In this document: positions 1-9,298 of the stretch, one piece after another
Numbering within the stretch: position 1 is the stretch's first letter
Layout of the letters: every line of letters starts with the position of its first letter
Assembly: GCA_963747345.1 (NCBI GenBank)
Contig: CAVVFA010000008.1
Coordinates: 248,001 to 312,000, forward strand
DNA length: 64,000 nt
Direction: 5' to 3'
Source: GCA-2746795 sp963747345
Lineage (GTDB): Bacteria > Chloroflexota > Anaerolineae > Promineifilales > Promineifilaceae
Made by a program: the position numbers and the translations under genes
The notes under the pieces: generated by a model
Told to the model about the DNA's origin: nothing
The model's input: the letters and a program-made list of their open reading frames with translations, nothing else
Databases searched by the model: none

Positions 1-2
1 AC

Positions 3-1426
3 AGCCTCCATTTCAGTCCCGATGGTCACATTCTAGCTTTTGACAACGGTAGTGACATTATTTTGTGGGATGTAACTACAGGGGAACAAATCGGCGGGTC
101 TTTGCAAAGAGCCGGTCTTGTGGCAGGTTTCAGCCAGGACGGACAAACGCTTTTGTCCTCAAGCAGGGGAGATGAATCTCTGCAACTTTGGGCAGTAGAT
201 ACCCAAAGTCGAGAAGGCGAACCATTTAATAGATGGGGACGTACAAAAGAACCGTTAGCTGCCGCCTTTAGCCCTGACGGTAAAACATTAGCTTCCAGTT
301 ACACCATAGGCGACATAATTTTATGGGATGCTACAGGCTTATCTCATCTTGGACAGGAAGTAGGTCAGGTATCGGGCAATATCCAAAAGATGTCATTTAT
401 GGATGAGCAAGAGTTAGTTGTGCAAACAAGAGATGGAGAAGTTACTTTTTGGGATATTTCTTCTAAAACGCAACTTTCACCCACCCTCACCCTGCCCATA
501 TCTGATCCAAGAAGTTTCGTTTTCAGCCAGAACTATAAACTGGCTGCTACCCATATTTATACCAATGACATCAGCACCATAATATTGAGTGATCCATCTA
601 CACAACAGACAATTGGTAAACCTATAACCCTAACCAATTATGCCAACAGTTTTACGTTTAGTCCTGATAGCACAATTTTAGCTGTGGGAGATTCAGAAGG
701 TCAATTGACGTTGTGGGATACAGCCACCCAAGAAATAATAGATGCTCCGCTGCCAACACACACCAGAGCTATTCTTTCTACTACTTTTAGTCCAGATGGC
801 AAAACCCTGGCTACTGGCGGCGCTTATGAAGTTTTTCTATGGGATATGGCAACACATCAGCCCCTTCTCGCGCCTATTTCTATCGAGGCAGACAATTTGC
901 AGTTTACAGATGAAGGCCGCAAACTGGTGACGAGAAACCGTCTAGGAAATAGTTATTTGTGGGACACAATGTCAGGTCGGTTTTTGGGAGAAATAACTAC
1001 AAGTACTGGGATATGGGGAAGACAGTCAGATATTGCATTCAGCCCATACCACAATTTAATAGCTACTTCAAATACTGGCTATATTAACTTTCGGGAGCAG
1101 ATTTGGCAGTCATCTTTGTTTTCGACACAGCCTCTCAACAGCAGATAGGCGGTTTGACTCCATTTATGGATCACTTTGCGCCAACTTTTAGCTTGGATGG
1201 CAATTTTTTGGCGACAGCACGAAGAGATCGGACAGATCAAATGATTGTGCTTTGGGATTTGCGCCTACAAAGTTGGCAGGAAAGCGCCTGCCGTACCGTA
1301 AACCGGAATTTCACACCGGAAGAATGGTCATTTTATTTTGGCAGTGAACCCTACCGCAAAACTTGCCCCAGATTTGCCCTGAATTGTCGTAGTATAGACT
1401 ACACCTGGCACGCTCTACTGCTGTAA
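3..1426 (+). CDS. WD40-repeat protein, 3' part, one frameshift
   Basis: The reading frame is open from the first bases of the window, so the start lies outside. The visible part is a chain of WD40 blades with 'FSPDG' and 'LWD' signatures about every 40 residues, as in a beta-propeller scaffold. The frame stops at 1148, but the propeller continues in another frame from about 1103 and ends with 'NRNFTPEEWSFYF' and 'YRKTCP'. That tail is typical of the C-terminus of bacterial STAND-ATPase/WD40 proteins, so the missing 5' part may carry a signalling NTPase or kinase domain. The shift lies at about 1085-1125 and may be a one-base assembly error. Ligand and pathway cannot be told. Confidence 0.8.
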
Positions 1427-1540
1427 TCAGTTACCAAGCCACACCCTAGCCGCTATGCGGATAACGGGCGTTCTCCAACCATCAAGCAACTGACTAATCT
1501 TTAATCTTCAATCTTTGGGGCGTAACGGCCGTTCCCCCTT

Positions 1541-1556
1541 ATGCTATAATAACGAG
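1541..1556 (+). promoter_or_regulatory. Putative -10 element of the DUF433/DUF5615 module
   Basis: TATAAT at 1545-1550 is preceded by TGC, giving an extended -10 (TGCTATAAT). It lies 33 bases before the DUF433 start. The same TGCTATAAT and the same upstream words (ACTAATCTT, CAATCTTTGGGG) recur before the next small antitoxin at about 2271-2322, so the two modules seem to share a promoter sequence. No clear -35 box is visible. Confidence 0.5.
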
Positions 1557-1583
1557 CACAGACTAATTCTGTAGGAGCGTGAG

Positions 1584-1856
1584 ATGACAACAAATCTTTT
1601 AGAAAACCTCATTGTAATCGATCCAAAACTACGTAAAGGACGTCCCGTTATTGCAGGAACTGGGGTGACGGTGCGTACCGTTGTGGGGCATTACAAACTT
1701 GGTCTATCCGCAGAAGAAATCGCTGATGACATGAATATCTCGCTGGCTGGGGTTTATGCCGCATTGGCATATTATCATGCTAACATACCAGAAATCGAAG
1801 CAGACGTCACAGCCAATACGGAAGCCACAGTCATAGCTGAATTGATCAATGCCTGA
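1584..1856 (+). CDS. DUF433 family antitoxin
   Basis: This 90-residue protein has the DUF433 layout: an N-terminal strand with 'GRPVIAGTGVTVRTVV' followed by helices with 'LSAEEIADDMNISLAGVYAALAYY', a helix-turn-helix-like DNA-binding region. DUF433 proteins are usually paired with DUF5615 PIN-like nucleases and are taken to be their antitoxins and autorepressors. The downstream gene overlaps its 3' end by 8 bases (ATG at 1849, stop at 1854-1856), the tight coupling expected of such a pair. AGGAG ten bases before the ATG supports the start. Confidence 0.85.
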   Translation: MTTNLLENLIVIDPKLRKGRPVIAGTGVTVRTVVGHYKLGLSAEEIADDMNISLAGVYAALAYYHANIPEIEADVTANTEATVIAELINA

Positions 1857-2207
1857 TCGTATTCGTCTTTACTTGGATGAAGACACAATTAGCCGTGCGC
1901 TCATCCGCTCTCTCCGTGCCAGACAAGTTGACGTACTTACTGCCCAAGAAGTAAATCTCTTGGGTGTGCCAGATGATCAACAGCTTCATTTTGCTGCATA
2001 GAAAATCGCACACTATTCACGTTTAATACCCGAGATTTCGTACAACTACATCAAATCTATTTGCAAGAAGACAAACATCACGCAGGTATTGTCGTATCAG
2101 ATCAACTTCAAGTTGGCCTGTTGACCAAGCGTCTTCTCAAACTCCTCGATGCTAAAACTACATTAGAGTTGCAAGATTGGCTAGAATTTTTGAGTAATTG
2201 GCGATAG
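1849..2207 (+). pseudogene. DUF5615 PIN-like toxin, one frameshift
   Basis: The ATG at 1849 overlaps the antitoxin stop. The product begins MPDRIRLYLDEDTISRAL, with the 'LDED' acidic motif of the DUF5615 PIN-like fold, and runs to 'PDDQQLHFAA', where TAG at 1999-2001 stops it. A one-base shift at that point restores the rest of the family: 'NRTLFTFNTRDFVQL', 'HHAGIVVSDQ', ending 'WLEFLSNWR' at 2207. The combined length is about 119 residues, normal for the family. The intact protein would be a PIN-like RNase toxin neutralised by the DUF433 partner. Either the toxin is inactive or one base is missing from the consensus. Confidence 0.75.
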
Positions 2208-2310
2208 GTAACGGCCGTTATCCGTTCTCAGTTGTTTGTTAAAACGGCCGTTTGCTGACTGGTAGGCAAGTGACTAATCTTCAATCTTTGGGGAAAATAC
2301 TGCCAAAATT

Positions 2311-2322
2311 GTATGCTATAAT
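2311..2322 (+). promoter_or_regulatory. Putative -10 element of the small antitoxin gene
   Basis: TATAAT at 2317-2322 with TGC before it, 25 bases before the ATG at 2348. The context copies that of the promoter at 1541-1556. Confidence 0.45.
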
Positions 2323-2347
2323 GCGCTGGTAATAGGAGCATAATAAA

Positions 2348-2473
2348 ATGATTGAATTCGATGCCATCCAAAAAGAATTAGGGCAATTGCCCAAACAAGA
2401 ACGTTTAAAGCTTGCTCATTGGCTGTTAGATTCTTTAGTTGATGAAACCGGAAAATCGGAAGAAAGACATTAG
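2348..2473 (+). CDS. Small addiction-module antitoxin-like protein (41 aa)
   Basis: The 41-residue product begins MIEFDAIQKELGQLPKQERL and continues with 'KLAHWLLDSLVDE'. The 'LPxxERLxLAxWLLDSL' pattern is that of short 'putative addiction module component' proteins, which normally precede a RelE- or PIN-type toxin. AGGAG lies 9 bases before the ATG, and a TATAAT element lies further upstream. The following sequence contains only fragments of a possible toxin, so this antitoxin looks orphaned or truncated: family members are usually about 70 residues, and the stop at 2471 comes early. Confidence 0.6.
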   Translation: MIEFDAIQKELGQLPKQERLKLAHWLLDSLVDETGKSEERH

Positions 2474-2690
2474 AATCAAGGAAAATCCGTTATTGATGGG
2501 CGGGCATGTTTAGCGGAGGGTCAGGTAATACAGCGTCCCAAGCTGAAGAAATTCTCGAAGCGGAAATTGGCAATGTCGGCGGGTTTGGCGATTCATGAGC
2601 TATTTGTTTTGACGATTGATCAGCGCCATTTCCGACTTTTTTCGTCCCCTGCATTGCAGTGCATTTGATATTCTACCCTGAGATGTAAAC
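2474..2690 (+). pseudogene. Degenerate toxin remnant (PIN-like fragments)
   Basis: No intact frame spans this stretch, but short pieces resemble the end of a PIN-domain protein. One frame reads 'SAGLAIHELFVLTIDQRHFRLF' (in part) before a stop. A shifted frame reads 'FDILP' and then a stop, matching the usual 'T.D.RHF....FDILP' ending of PIN toxins. With the 41-residue antitoxin-like gene just upstream, this is best read as a decayed toxin-antitoxin pair. The assignment rests on short motifs only. Confidence 0.4.
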
Positions 2691-3069
2691 GGCGGTTTTT
2701 AGCCCCCTCTCCCCGTTCTCCAATCCAGCAGGCAGAGGAGCTAATCTTTGGTCTTTAATCTTGGGGAGGAACGGCCGTTTCCCCCCTCCATTTCCCCTTT
2801 TCGTAAAAAATCACCAAACCCACCCCCCGATCCTTCTCATATCCCGACGATAGCAAAACGCCGCTAAACATGTTAAAAAAGAGGTACGTATTGGAAATGA
2901 TTACAAAAAAATAGCACATCGCCTCCACGTTCGAGGCCATGTCCCAAAAGAGCCGACTTTTACTGTGTACTTGGGTAAGGTCGGTTTTTGCGTTTTTAAG
3001 GTCTGGGAAGTTCGTCACGTAAACATCAAAATCGGTGGGGAGTCTGAGTAGGTTGAAGAGGAGAAACTT
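2691..3069. other. Intergenic region before the CBS-mrp operon
   Basis: These 380 bases hold no convincing gene. They contain one AACGGCCGTT palindrome (about 2771), a run of CCCCTCTCC-type sequence, and an 'AATCTTTGGTCTTTAATCTT' intergenic repeat. A weak inverted pair, GCCGAC (about 2951) and GTCGG (about 2980), lies before the CBS gene. The operon promoter is presumably here but no clear -35/-10 pair is seen. Confidence 0.5.
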
Positions 3070-3543
3070 ATGAACACCGGTATACCTGTCGCTGATATTT
3101 GTTATCACACGCCCATGGCGGCGTTGGTCGTCAATCGTGAGACCCCCTTGCGCGAGGTCATCAACAGACTCACCGATCGGCATCACACCATTCCTATTTT
3201 CGTTACCGACAGTCTGGAACGGCTGCACGGCATGGTGCAGCATGATGATTTACGCGATTGGGTACGTTTGCAATGCAACCTTATGCCCAGCAACGGCCGT
3301 TTATCCGCCAGCAAAACCCGCCGTCTCCTCTGCGCAGAAACCATTGGCGAACTTGCCCAAAACGACGGCAGCCTGATGTCGGTGCGGCTAGATCAGCCGC
3401 TGTCGGAAGCGATGGCGAAGATGTCGGCGTATGGCCGCAATGATATTGCTGTGGTGGATGAAAACGGCCGTTTCATCACCACCCTCAATCTACAAGATGT
3501 CCTGTCCTACATGATGGAAAAAGAGAGGAAATTTCAAGCATGA
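3070..3543 (+). CDS. CBS-domain protein, first gene of the mrp operon
   Basis: The 157-residue soluble protein contains two CBS motifs: 'PLREVINRLTDRHHTIPIFVTD' (in part, residues 25-50) and 'PLSEAMAKMSAYGRNDIAVVDENGRF' (in part, residues 108-135). A tandem CBS pair (Bateman module) commonly binds adenine nucleotides and controls transporters or enzymes. Its stop overlaps the mrpA start (ATGA at 3540-3543), so it is probably translationally coupled to the antiporter and may sense energy charge or ionic strength for it. That role is inferred from position. GAGGAG seven bases before the ATG at 3070 supports the start. Confidence 0.8.
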   Translation: MNTGIPVADICYHTPMAALVVNRETPLREVINRLTDRHHTIPIFVTDSLERLHGMVQHDDLRDWVRLQCNLMPSNGRLSASKTRRLLCAETIGELAQNDGSLMSVRLDQPLSEAMAKMSAYGRNDIAVVDENGRFITTLNLQDVLSYMMEKERKFQA

Positions 3544-5858
3544 GTGACCTCGTTCTCACCGATTCTGCCCAAGCCGCCTCAAGTCAGCGCCGCCACTGGT
3601 TTGGCTTTTTGGCGTTCATTCCGCTGGGATTCTTCCTATATTTCACCTCCCTGCTGCATCCGGTGGCAGCAGGGCAGGTCGTCTCATTTTTCTTGCCCTG
3701 GGTACCCAGTCTGCAAGTCAATCTCTCCTTTCTCATTGATGGACTGGGACTCTACATGGGGCTAATCGTCAGCGGCATCGGGATGCTTGTCTTGCTTTAT
3801 GCCAGCGTCTACCTGCGCGGCGAAGCCGAAATCGGCCGTTTTTACACCTTCATCCTGCTGTTTATGGTTTCCATGCTGGGGCTGGTTTTCAGCAACAACA
3901 TCTTCTTGCTCTTCATCTGCTGGGAACTCACCTCCATCACCTCCTTCTTCCTCATCGGCTTCCACCACGAAGAAGAAAAAGCGCAAAAAGCCGCCCTGCA
4001 AGCCCTGTTGGTGACAGGCGCGGGCGGTCTCGCCATGATGATCGGCCTGATGCTGCTCGTCAGTGTGACCGGCACAGCCGAAATCTCGGCGTTCAATAAA
4101 ATGGGAACCCTCATTCAGAGCAGCAATCTCTATGTGCCGATTGTCATCCTCATCTTTTTGGGCGCGTTTACCAAATCGGCGCAATTCCCCTTTCATTTTT
4201 GGCTGCCTAACGCGATGGCTGGCCCCACCCCCGTCAGCACCTACCTGCACTCCGCCACGATGGTCACGGCGGGGGTTTACCTGCTGGCGCGGCTCAATCC
4301 ATCTCTCAGCGGCACGCCCTTGTGGTCGGTGACGTTGCTGGTGGTCGGCGGCTTTACGGCTTTGCTCACGGCGTGGCTCTCCTGGCAAAAAACAGACCTC
4401 AAAGGCATTCTGGCTTACTCGACGATTAGTGCGCTGGGCGTGATGGTGATGATGATTGGCATTGGCAGCGAAGCGGCTCTGACAACGGCCGTTCTCTACT
4501 TGCTCGTCCACGCTCTTTACAAAGCCGCCCTGTTCATGGGGGCTGGCATCATCGACCACGAAACAGGTACCCGCGATGTCACCCAACTCGGCGGTCTATG
4601 GAAACTCATGCCCTTTACGTTCGTCGGCTTTCTTGCTGGCTTCTTTGTCGATGGCCGGGATTCCGCCCCTGCTGGGTTTCGTCAGCAAAGAGTTGATGTA
4701 TGAATCGACGTTGGGGTTGAATGGACAGATAGTAGCTTGGGGCGCAACGGCCGTTATCCTGCTCAGTAATGTCTTCATGGTCGCCGCCGCTGGCATCCTC
4801 ACCCTGCGCCCCTTCTTCGGCCAAGTGTACCGAGCACAAACCCCATCACAAAACACCTTTTGCACTGTGGCTTGGCCCCGTTATTTTAGGCACAATTGCT
4901 CTGCTCTTCGGTCTCTTCTCCAATTCTCCCCTCGTCGGTGACTTGCTCATCGGCCCAGCCGTAGCCAGCGTGGCGGGCGAACCTCTTCACCTCCATCTCA
5001 GCTTATGGCACGGCATCACCCCCATGTTGGCACTTAGCGCCATCACCCTCACCGCTGGCGCGTTCCTTTATGCGGCTCATACCGCCTTGCGCCCCGCCGC
5101 CGCCAATCTTGATGCCACCTTCGCCCGCATCGGCCCCGGCCCGTTGGTACGACCTCCTGCTCAACGGCACCCTCGGTTTCGCGGAATGGTTAACAATGCG
5201 CATCCAAACCGGCTATTTGCGCTCTTATCTCTTCTATGTACTCAACACATTCCTCTTACTCGTTGGCTTGACTTTTTTGCGCCAAATCAACAGCCATAGT
5301 TTGCCCGCCTTCACCCCCATACGCCTGTACGAAGGCATTATTTTGCTGGTCATCGCCGCCGCTGCCTGGACGGTGATACGCTTTGATTCACGGCTGGCCG
5401 TTATCGCCGCTCTGGGTGTCATCGGCTACGGCATCGCTATTCTCTACATTCTCTTTGGCGCACCCGACCTGGCAATGACCCAATTCTCCGTAGAAACACT
5501 CACCGTCATTCTGTTCGTGTTGGTGATTTATCGGCTGCCCGCGTTTGACAAATTCAGCAGCAAATCCACCCGTATCCGCGATGGCGCTATTGCCGGACTG
5601 TTCGGTCTCTTGATGACTGGCATGGTGCTGGCAACCCAGGCATCACCAGGCAATACCAACTTAAAAGATTACTTCTCAAACAACAGCTACCTGCTGGCGA
5701 AGGGTCACAATGTGGTCAATGTCATCCTGGTTGACTTCCGGGGCTTCGACACGATGGTCGAGATCACGGTGCTTTCGGTTGCCGCCATTGGTGTGTACGC
5801 CTTGCTCAAGTCTCGGCCTCAAAATCGTCTGAAAGAAAACGAGGATCACCACCAATGA
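3540..5858 (+). CDS. mrpA: Mrp Na+/H+ antiporter subunit A (with MnhB-like C-terminus), three frameshifts
   Basis: The gene encodes the large MrpA subunit, homologous to NuoL of complex I, and would be about 773 residues if the frames are joined, the usual MrpA length. The first frame carries the proton-channel core with membrane helices and 'LLFICWELTSITSFFLIGF'. It breaks near 4620-4645, where another frame resumes with 'LLASLSMAGIPPLLGFVSKE'. A second break lies near 4840-4865, and a third near 5140 leads into 'GTLGFAEWLTMRIQTGYLR' and a C-terminal MnhB-type hydrophobic domain ending 'GVYALLKSRPQ'. Every segment is well conserved, so the shifts look like consensus errors. mrpB follows after a 169-base gap. 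Confidence 0.88.
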
Positions 5859-5937
5859 GAATAAAAGCTATCAAAACTTTTACACAGAGGAACACAGAGA
5901 AAACCGAGAGGAATCTCTCAAATTCTCTATTTGAACT

Positions 5938-6025
5938 GACCCCCTCCCCCAGCCCTCCCCTGCAAGGGAGAGGGAGCCAGGCCAATTCCCTCTCCCTTTG
6001 GGGGAGGGTTAGGGAGGGGGCAACC
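5938..6025. repeat. Imperfect GC-rich palindrome between mrpA and mrpB
   Basis: The arm CCCCCTCCCCCAGCCCTCCC pairs with a right arm ending GGGGGAGGGTTAGGGAGGGG. Inner words CTCTCCCT and AGGGAGAG extend the hairpin. It ends directly at the mrpB start and could act on readthrough between mrpA and mrpB. Similar CCCTCCCC-type dispersed palindromes occur between genes in many bacteria. Confidence 0.75.
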
Positions 6026-6027
6026 CT

Positions 6028-6460
6028 ATGAGATCGCTCATTCTATCCACCTCAACGCGGTATTTACTGCCGCTCATGCTGCTCTTTTCCATTTTTATTT
6101 TACTGCGCGGTCACCATCATCCAGGTGGCGGTTTTATTGGGGGACTGGTGGCTTCCACGGCGTTTGCCTTGTATGGCTTTGCCTTTGGCATCACGGCCGC
6201 CCGTAAAGTGCTGCGCGTCGATCCGATGATGCTCATTGGCGGCGGTCTGCTCATGGTGGCAGTCAGCGGCATCATGGCTCCCACTTCTGCTTCACCAACC
6301 TTATATGACCTCGATTTGGGGCCACACCCCCTACCCGGCCATCGGCAAATTAGGTACACCATTGCTCTTTGACACGGGCGTTTACGTGGCAGTTATCGGC
6401 GTTACCTTGCTCATCATTTTAAGCCTCGCCGAAGAAGACGGGGAAACGGAGGAAGCCTAA
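6028..6460 (+). CDS. mrpB: Mrp antiporter subunit B, one frameshift
   Basis: The N-terminus, 'STRYLLPLMLLFSIFILLRG' followed by 'HHHPGGGFIGGL', is diagnostic of MrpB/MnhB. The frame slips near 6270-6300. The C-terminus continues in another frame with 'GKLGTPLLFDTGVYVAVIGV' and 'LSLAEEDGETEEA'. Joined, the protein has about 144 residues and four membrane helices, as expected. Its stop shares a base with the mrpC ATG (TAATG at 6458-6462). MrpB is a small obligatory subunit of the hetero-oligomeric antiporter. Confidence 0.85.
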
Positions 6461-6807
6461 TGGAAATCGCTTTAGCCATTTTAATGGGATTTTTATACGC
6501 ATCAGGTGTCTATATGATTTTGCGGCGCAGTTTGGTCAAGCTCATTATTGGGCTGGCACTGTTGGGTCATGCCACCAATCTGCTTATCTTCTCCATCGGT
6601 GATTTGGTGCGGGGCGAACCGCCGCTCATCGCAGAAGGTGCCACTTCTCCTTCCATTCCCTTTGCCGACCCCATTCCACAGGCACTTATTTTAACGGCCA
6701 TTGTCATCGGTTTTGGCTCTATGGCTTTCGCCATTGTCCTCATCAAACGTGTTTACGAACGCATCGGCACAGATGATATGGATACATTGAGAGCAGCGGA
6801 TCATTAA
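6460..6807 (+). CDS. mrpC: Mrp antiporter subunit C
   Basis: MrpC is homologous to NuoK of complex I. The 115-residue protein has three membrane helices and the family motif 'LIIGLALLGHATNLLIFSIG', followed by 'DPIPQALILTAIVIGFG', which contains the conserved 'DPxPQALVLTAIVI' signature. Length and motif order match the family. It is coupled to mrpB by a one-base overlap. About 130 bases without an evident gene separate it from mrpD. Confidence 0.93.
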   Translation: MEIALAILMGFLYASGVYMILRRSLVKLIIGLALLGHATNLLIFSIGDLVRGEPPLIAEGATSPSIPFADPIPQALILTAIVIGFGSMAFAIVLIKRVYERIGTDDMDTLRAADH

Positions 6808-6939
6808 ACCAGCATAACGATCTAGATGCCTACTCTAAGCACCCTAGAGTTTGGACATGCCCATCTGAACAGCTAAGATCTGACTCGAAAGTGATTTCTT
6901 AGAGGTCATGGCAATCATTATTTCGACAAAGACAACCTT

Positions 6940-8439
6940 ATGGACATGCTCTTACTTTTCCCCATCATTATTCCCTTTTTCACGGCGATTCTAGCTATTT
7001 TGAGCTGGAAACATCGGCAGGTGCAGCGTGTCATTGGCATTATTGGCACGGTACTGCTGTTTACGGCGGCCATTGCGTTGTTTGTTGTGGTGCGACGGGA
7101 AGGCATTCAGATTGTGCAGATTGGAGGCTGGCAAGCGCCTTTCGGTATCACGCTCGTGGCTGATTTGTTCAGCGCTATCATGGTGCTCATGGCCGGGCTG
7201 ATGGGCTTTGTGGTGGGGCTTTTCTCCATTGTCAACATCGACAATGAACGGCAGGCTCTCGGCTTTTATCCACTGTATCATGTGCTGCTGATGGGGGTCT
7301 GTGGCTCCTTTTTAACGGGTGATTTGTTCAACTTGTATGTCTGGTTTGAGGTGATGCTGATTGCCTCGTTTGTACTCATGGCTTTGGGCAGTGAACGGCG
7401 GCAGTTAGAGGGGGCCATCAAGTACGTGACCCTAAATCTTATGGCCTCGGCTATCTTTTTGGCGGCGGCTGGCATTGTCTATGGCACGGTCGGTACGTTA
7501 AACATGGCAGATTTATCAGTGCGCATGTATGAAGTGCCTACTGGTTTGGTGACGACGCTGTCGATGATGTTTTTGGTGGCGTTTGGCATTAAGGCGGCGC
7601 TGGTGCCGTTGTTTAACTGGCTGCCTGCCGCTTACCACACGCCACCTACATCTGTTTCCGCCATATTCGCCGCCCTGTTAACCAAAGTAGGGGTGTACGC
7701 CATCATTCGCACCTATACGCTGATATTTGTGCAAGACCAGGCGTATACCCACACCATCATCATGATTTTAGCGGGCTTGACGATGGTCGTGGGGGTGCTG
7801 GGCGCGACTTCTCAGTACCATTTCCGACGTATTCTCTCCTTCCACATCACCAGCCAGATTGGTTACATGATGATGGGACTGGCTTTGTTTTCACCGCTGG
7901 CATTGTCGGGCGCCATCTTTTTCCTCATCCACAATATCATCAACAAAACAAATCTGTTTCTGGTCAGTGGCGTCACGGATTGGATTGGCGGCTCGTATCA
8001 ACTTAAGAAGTTGGGCGGGATTTACACAACCGTGCCGCTCGTCAGTGTGCTTTTCCTGATTCCGGCGCTGTCTCTGGCTGGTATTCCGCCCTTTTCCGGT
8101 TTTTGGGGCAAGTTCACCCTGATTCAGGCGGGGCTGGATGAAAAATCTTATTTCATTGTGTTTGTGGCGTTGGCAGTCAGTATGCTCACGCTCTATTCGA
8201 TGACGAAGATTTGGATTTATGTGTTTTGGAAAAAACAGCCAGTAGAGATGAAACGGCCGTTACCCAATGACAAAGCAGGCTGGATTTTCCGTCTGGCTCC
8301 CATCGTTATTTTGGCTGTCTGCACCATCGTTATGAGTCTGGCGGCACAACCCATCTTAAATGTGACCATGGATGCCGCCAATCAACTGCTCGACCCGAGC
8401 ATTTACGTGCAGTCGGTGCTGATTGCGCAAGCGCAGTAA
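6940..8439 (+). CDS. mrpD: Mrp antiporter subunit D
   Basis: This 499-residue multispanning protein is a NuoM/NuoN-like antiporter subunit of the Mrp complex. It shows 'GDLFNLYVWFEVMLIASFVL' near residue 130, the conserved channel glutamate region, then 'FGIKAALVPLFNWLPAAYHT' near 215 and 'SLAGIPPFSGFWGKFTLIQA' near 385. Some 14 hydrophobic segments are visible. MrpA and MrpD together form the ion-transport core. The frame is intact, unlike mrpA and mrpB. Confidence 0.93.
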   Translation: MDMLLLFPIIIPFFTAILAILSWKHRQVQRVIGIIGTVLLFTAAIALFVVVRREGIQIVQIGGWQAPFGITLVADLFSAIMVLMAGLMGFVVGLFSIVNIDNERQALGFYPLYHVLLMGVCGSFLTGDLFNLYVWFEVMLIASFVLMALGSERRQLEGAIKYVTLNLMASAIFLAAAGIVYGTVGTLNMADLSVRMYEVPTGLVTTLSMMFLVAFGIKAALVPLFNWLPAAYHTPPTSVSAIFAALLTKVGVYAIIRTYTLIFVQDQAYTHTIIMILAGLTMVVGVLGATSQYHFRRILSFHITSQIGYMMMGLALFSPLALSGAIFFLIHNIINKTNLFLVSGVTDWIGGSYQLKKLGGIYTTVPLVSVLFLIPALSLAGIPPFSGFWGKFTLIQAGLDEKSYFIVFVALAVSMLTLYSMTKIWIYVFWKKQPVEMKRPLPNDKAGWIFRLAPIVILAVCTIVMSLAAQPILNVTMDAANQLLDPSIYVQSVLIAQAQ

Positions 8440-8446
8440 AAGCTTT

Positions 8447-8510
8447 ATTACAAAGATACAAAGGAACGAAGACACCAAGAAAAACCTTTGTCTCTTTGTT
8501 CCTTTGTAAT
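8447..8510. repeat. Imperfect inverted repeat between mrpD and mrpE
   Basis: ATTACAAAG...CAAAGGAAC on the left pairs with GTTCCTTTGTAAT on the right, with AGACACCAAG and CTTTGTCTCTT inside. The stretch lies between two genes of one operon and could fold in the transcript. It resembles the short A/G-rich dispersed repeat seen near 5885 ('ACACAGAGGAACACAGAG'). Confidence 0.5.
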
Positions 8511-8533
8511 GAATTATTTGTTGGAGAATTGAG

Positions 8534-9001
8534 ATGTTTTTGTTAAACATTTTGTTAGCAATAGCCTGGGTGGCCTTAACGGGTGAATTTAACGCCGGAA
8601 ATTTCTTTATCGGCTTCATTATCGTGTATTTGTTGCTGGCATTGACCCGTCCCTCCAGTTCTGCCCAATCATACACAGACCGGGTTCGCCGCATTTTTAG
8701 CTTTATGCTGTTCTTTCTAAAAGAGCTTGTTATGTCAAGTTTATGGGTAACGGTTCAGGTGCTTTCGCCAAAGATCATATTGACCCCAGCTGTGGTGGCG
8801 GTTCCCCTGGATATTCAAAGTGATGCGGGTATCACGCTTTTGGGCAATTTGATTACACTGACGCCTGGCACGCTCACGCTGGAAGTGGCAGAAGACCGTT
8901 CTCAAATATTCATCCATGCCATGCATGTCGATGATGTAGCAGCGTTTCGCCAGACAATCAAACAGGGTTTTGAACGCCGCATTATTGAGGTACTGCAATG
9001 A
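8534..9001 (+). CDS. mrpE: Mrp antiporter subunit E
   Basis: This 155-residue MrpE/MnhE protein has two or three N-terminal membrane helices ('GNFFIGFIIVYLLLAL'), then the conserved cytoplasmic part with 'PAVVAVPLDIQSDAGITLLG' and 'LITLTPGTLTLEV', the hallmark of MrpE. GGAGAATTGAG just before the ATG is a plausible ribosome site. The stop overlaps the mrpF start (ATGA at 8998-9001). Confidence 0.93.
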   Translation: MFLLNILLAIAWVALTGEFNAGNFFIGFIIVYLLLALTRPSSSAQSYTDRVRRIFSFMLFFLKELVMSSLWVTVQVLSPKIILTPAVVAVPLDIQSDAGITLLGNLITLTPGTLTLEVAEDRSQIFIHAMHVDDVAAFRQTIKQGFERRIIEVLQ

Positions 9002-9273
9002 CCAGTGAATTAATTGTTGATGCCATTGGCTCCGCCGCTTTAACGCTGCTCACGCTGACAATTGCGCTCTCGTTCGTCCGTCTTTACAAAGGCCCCAGTC
9101 TACCCGACCGGGTGGTGGCGCTAGATTTGTTGACAACGGTGGGCATTGCGATAACGGCCGTTTACGCCGTCATCACCGGAAGACCAGTCATATTAGATGT
9201 GGCTACCATCCTCGCCCTCATTTCATTCCTAGGCACGATTGCCTTTGCCTATTTCATCGATCTACGACGATAA
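8998..9273 (+). CDS. mrpF: Mrp antiporter subunit F
   Basis: This 91-residue protein with three membrane helices has the MrpF/PhaF signature: 'RLYKGPSLPDRVVALDLL' near residues 28-45 and 'ILDVATILALISFLGTIAFA' at the end. It starts inside the mrpE stop and is followed 25 bases later by mrpG, so it sits in the translationally coupled mrpEFG tail of the operon. Confidence 0.93.
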   Translation: MTSELIVDAIGSAALTLLTLTIALSFVRLYKGPSLPDRVVALDLLTTVGIAITAVYAVITGRPVILDVATILALISFLGTIAFAYFIDLRR

Positions 9274-9298
9274 CATTTACGATTTACGGACTACGACT

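Noticed and set aside
2755..3243. Minus-strand open frame of 162 codons opposite the CBS gene
   Set aside because: Its first half is the complement of the CBS coding sequence and its second half has no recognisable pattern; the CBS frame has clear domain motifs and coupling to mrpA.
3762..4586. Long minus-strand open frame (274 codons) inside mrpA
   Set aside because: The translation is rich in His, Gln and Arg of the kind produced opposite membrane-protein codons; mrpA on the plus strand is well conserved.
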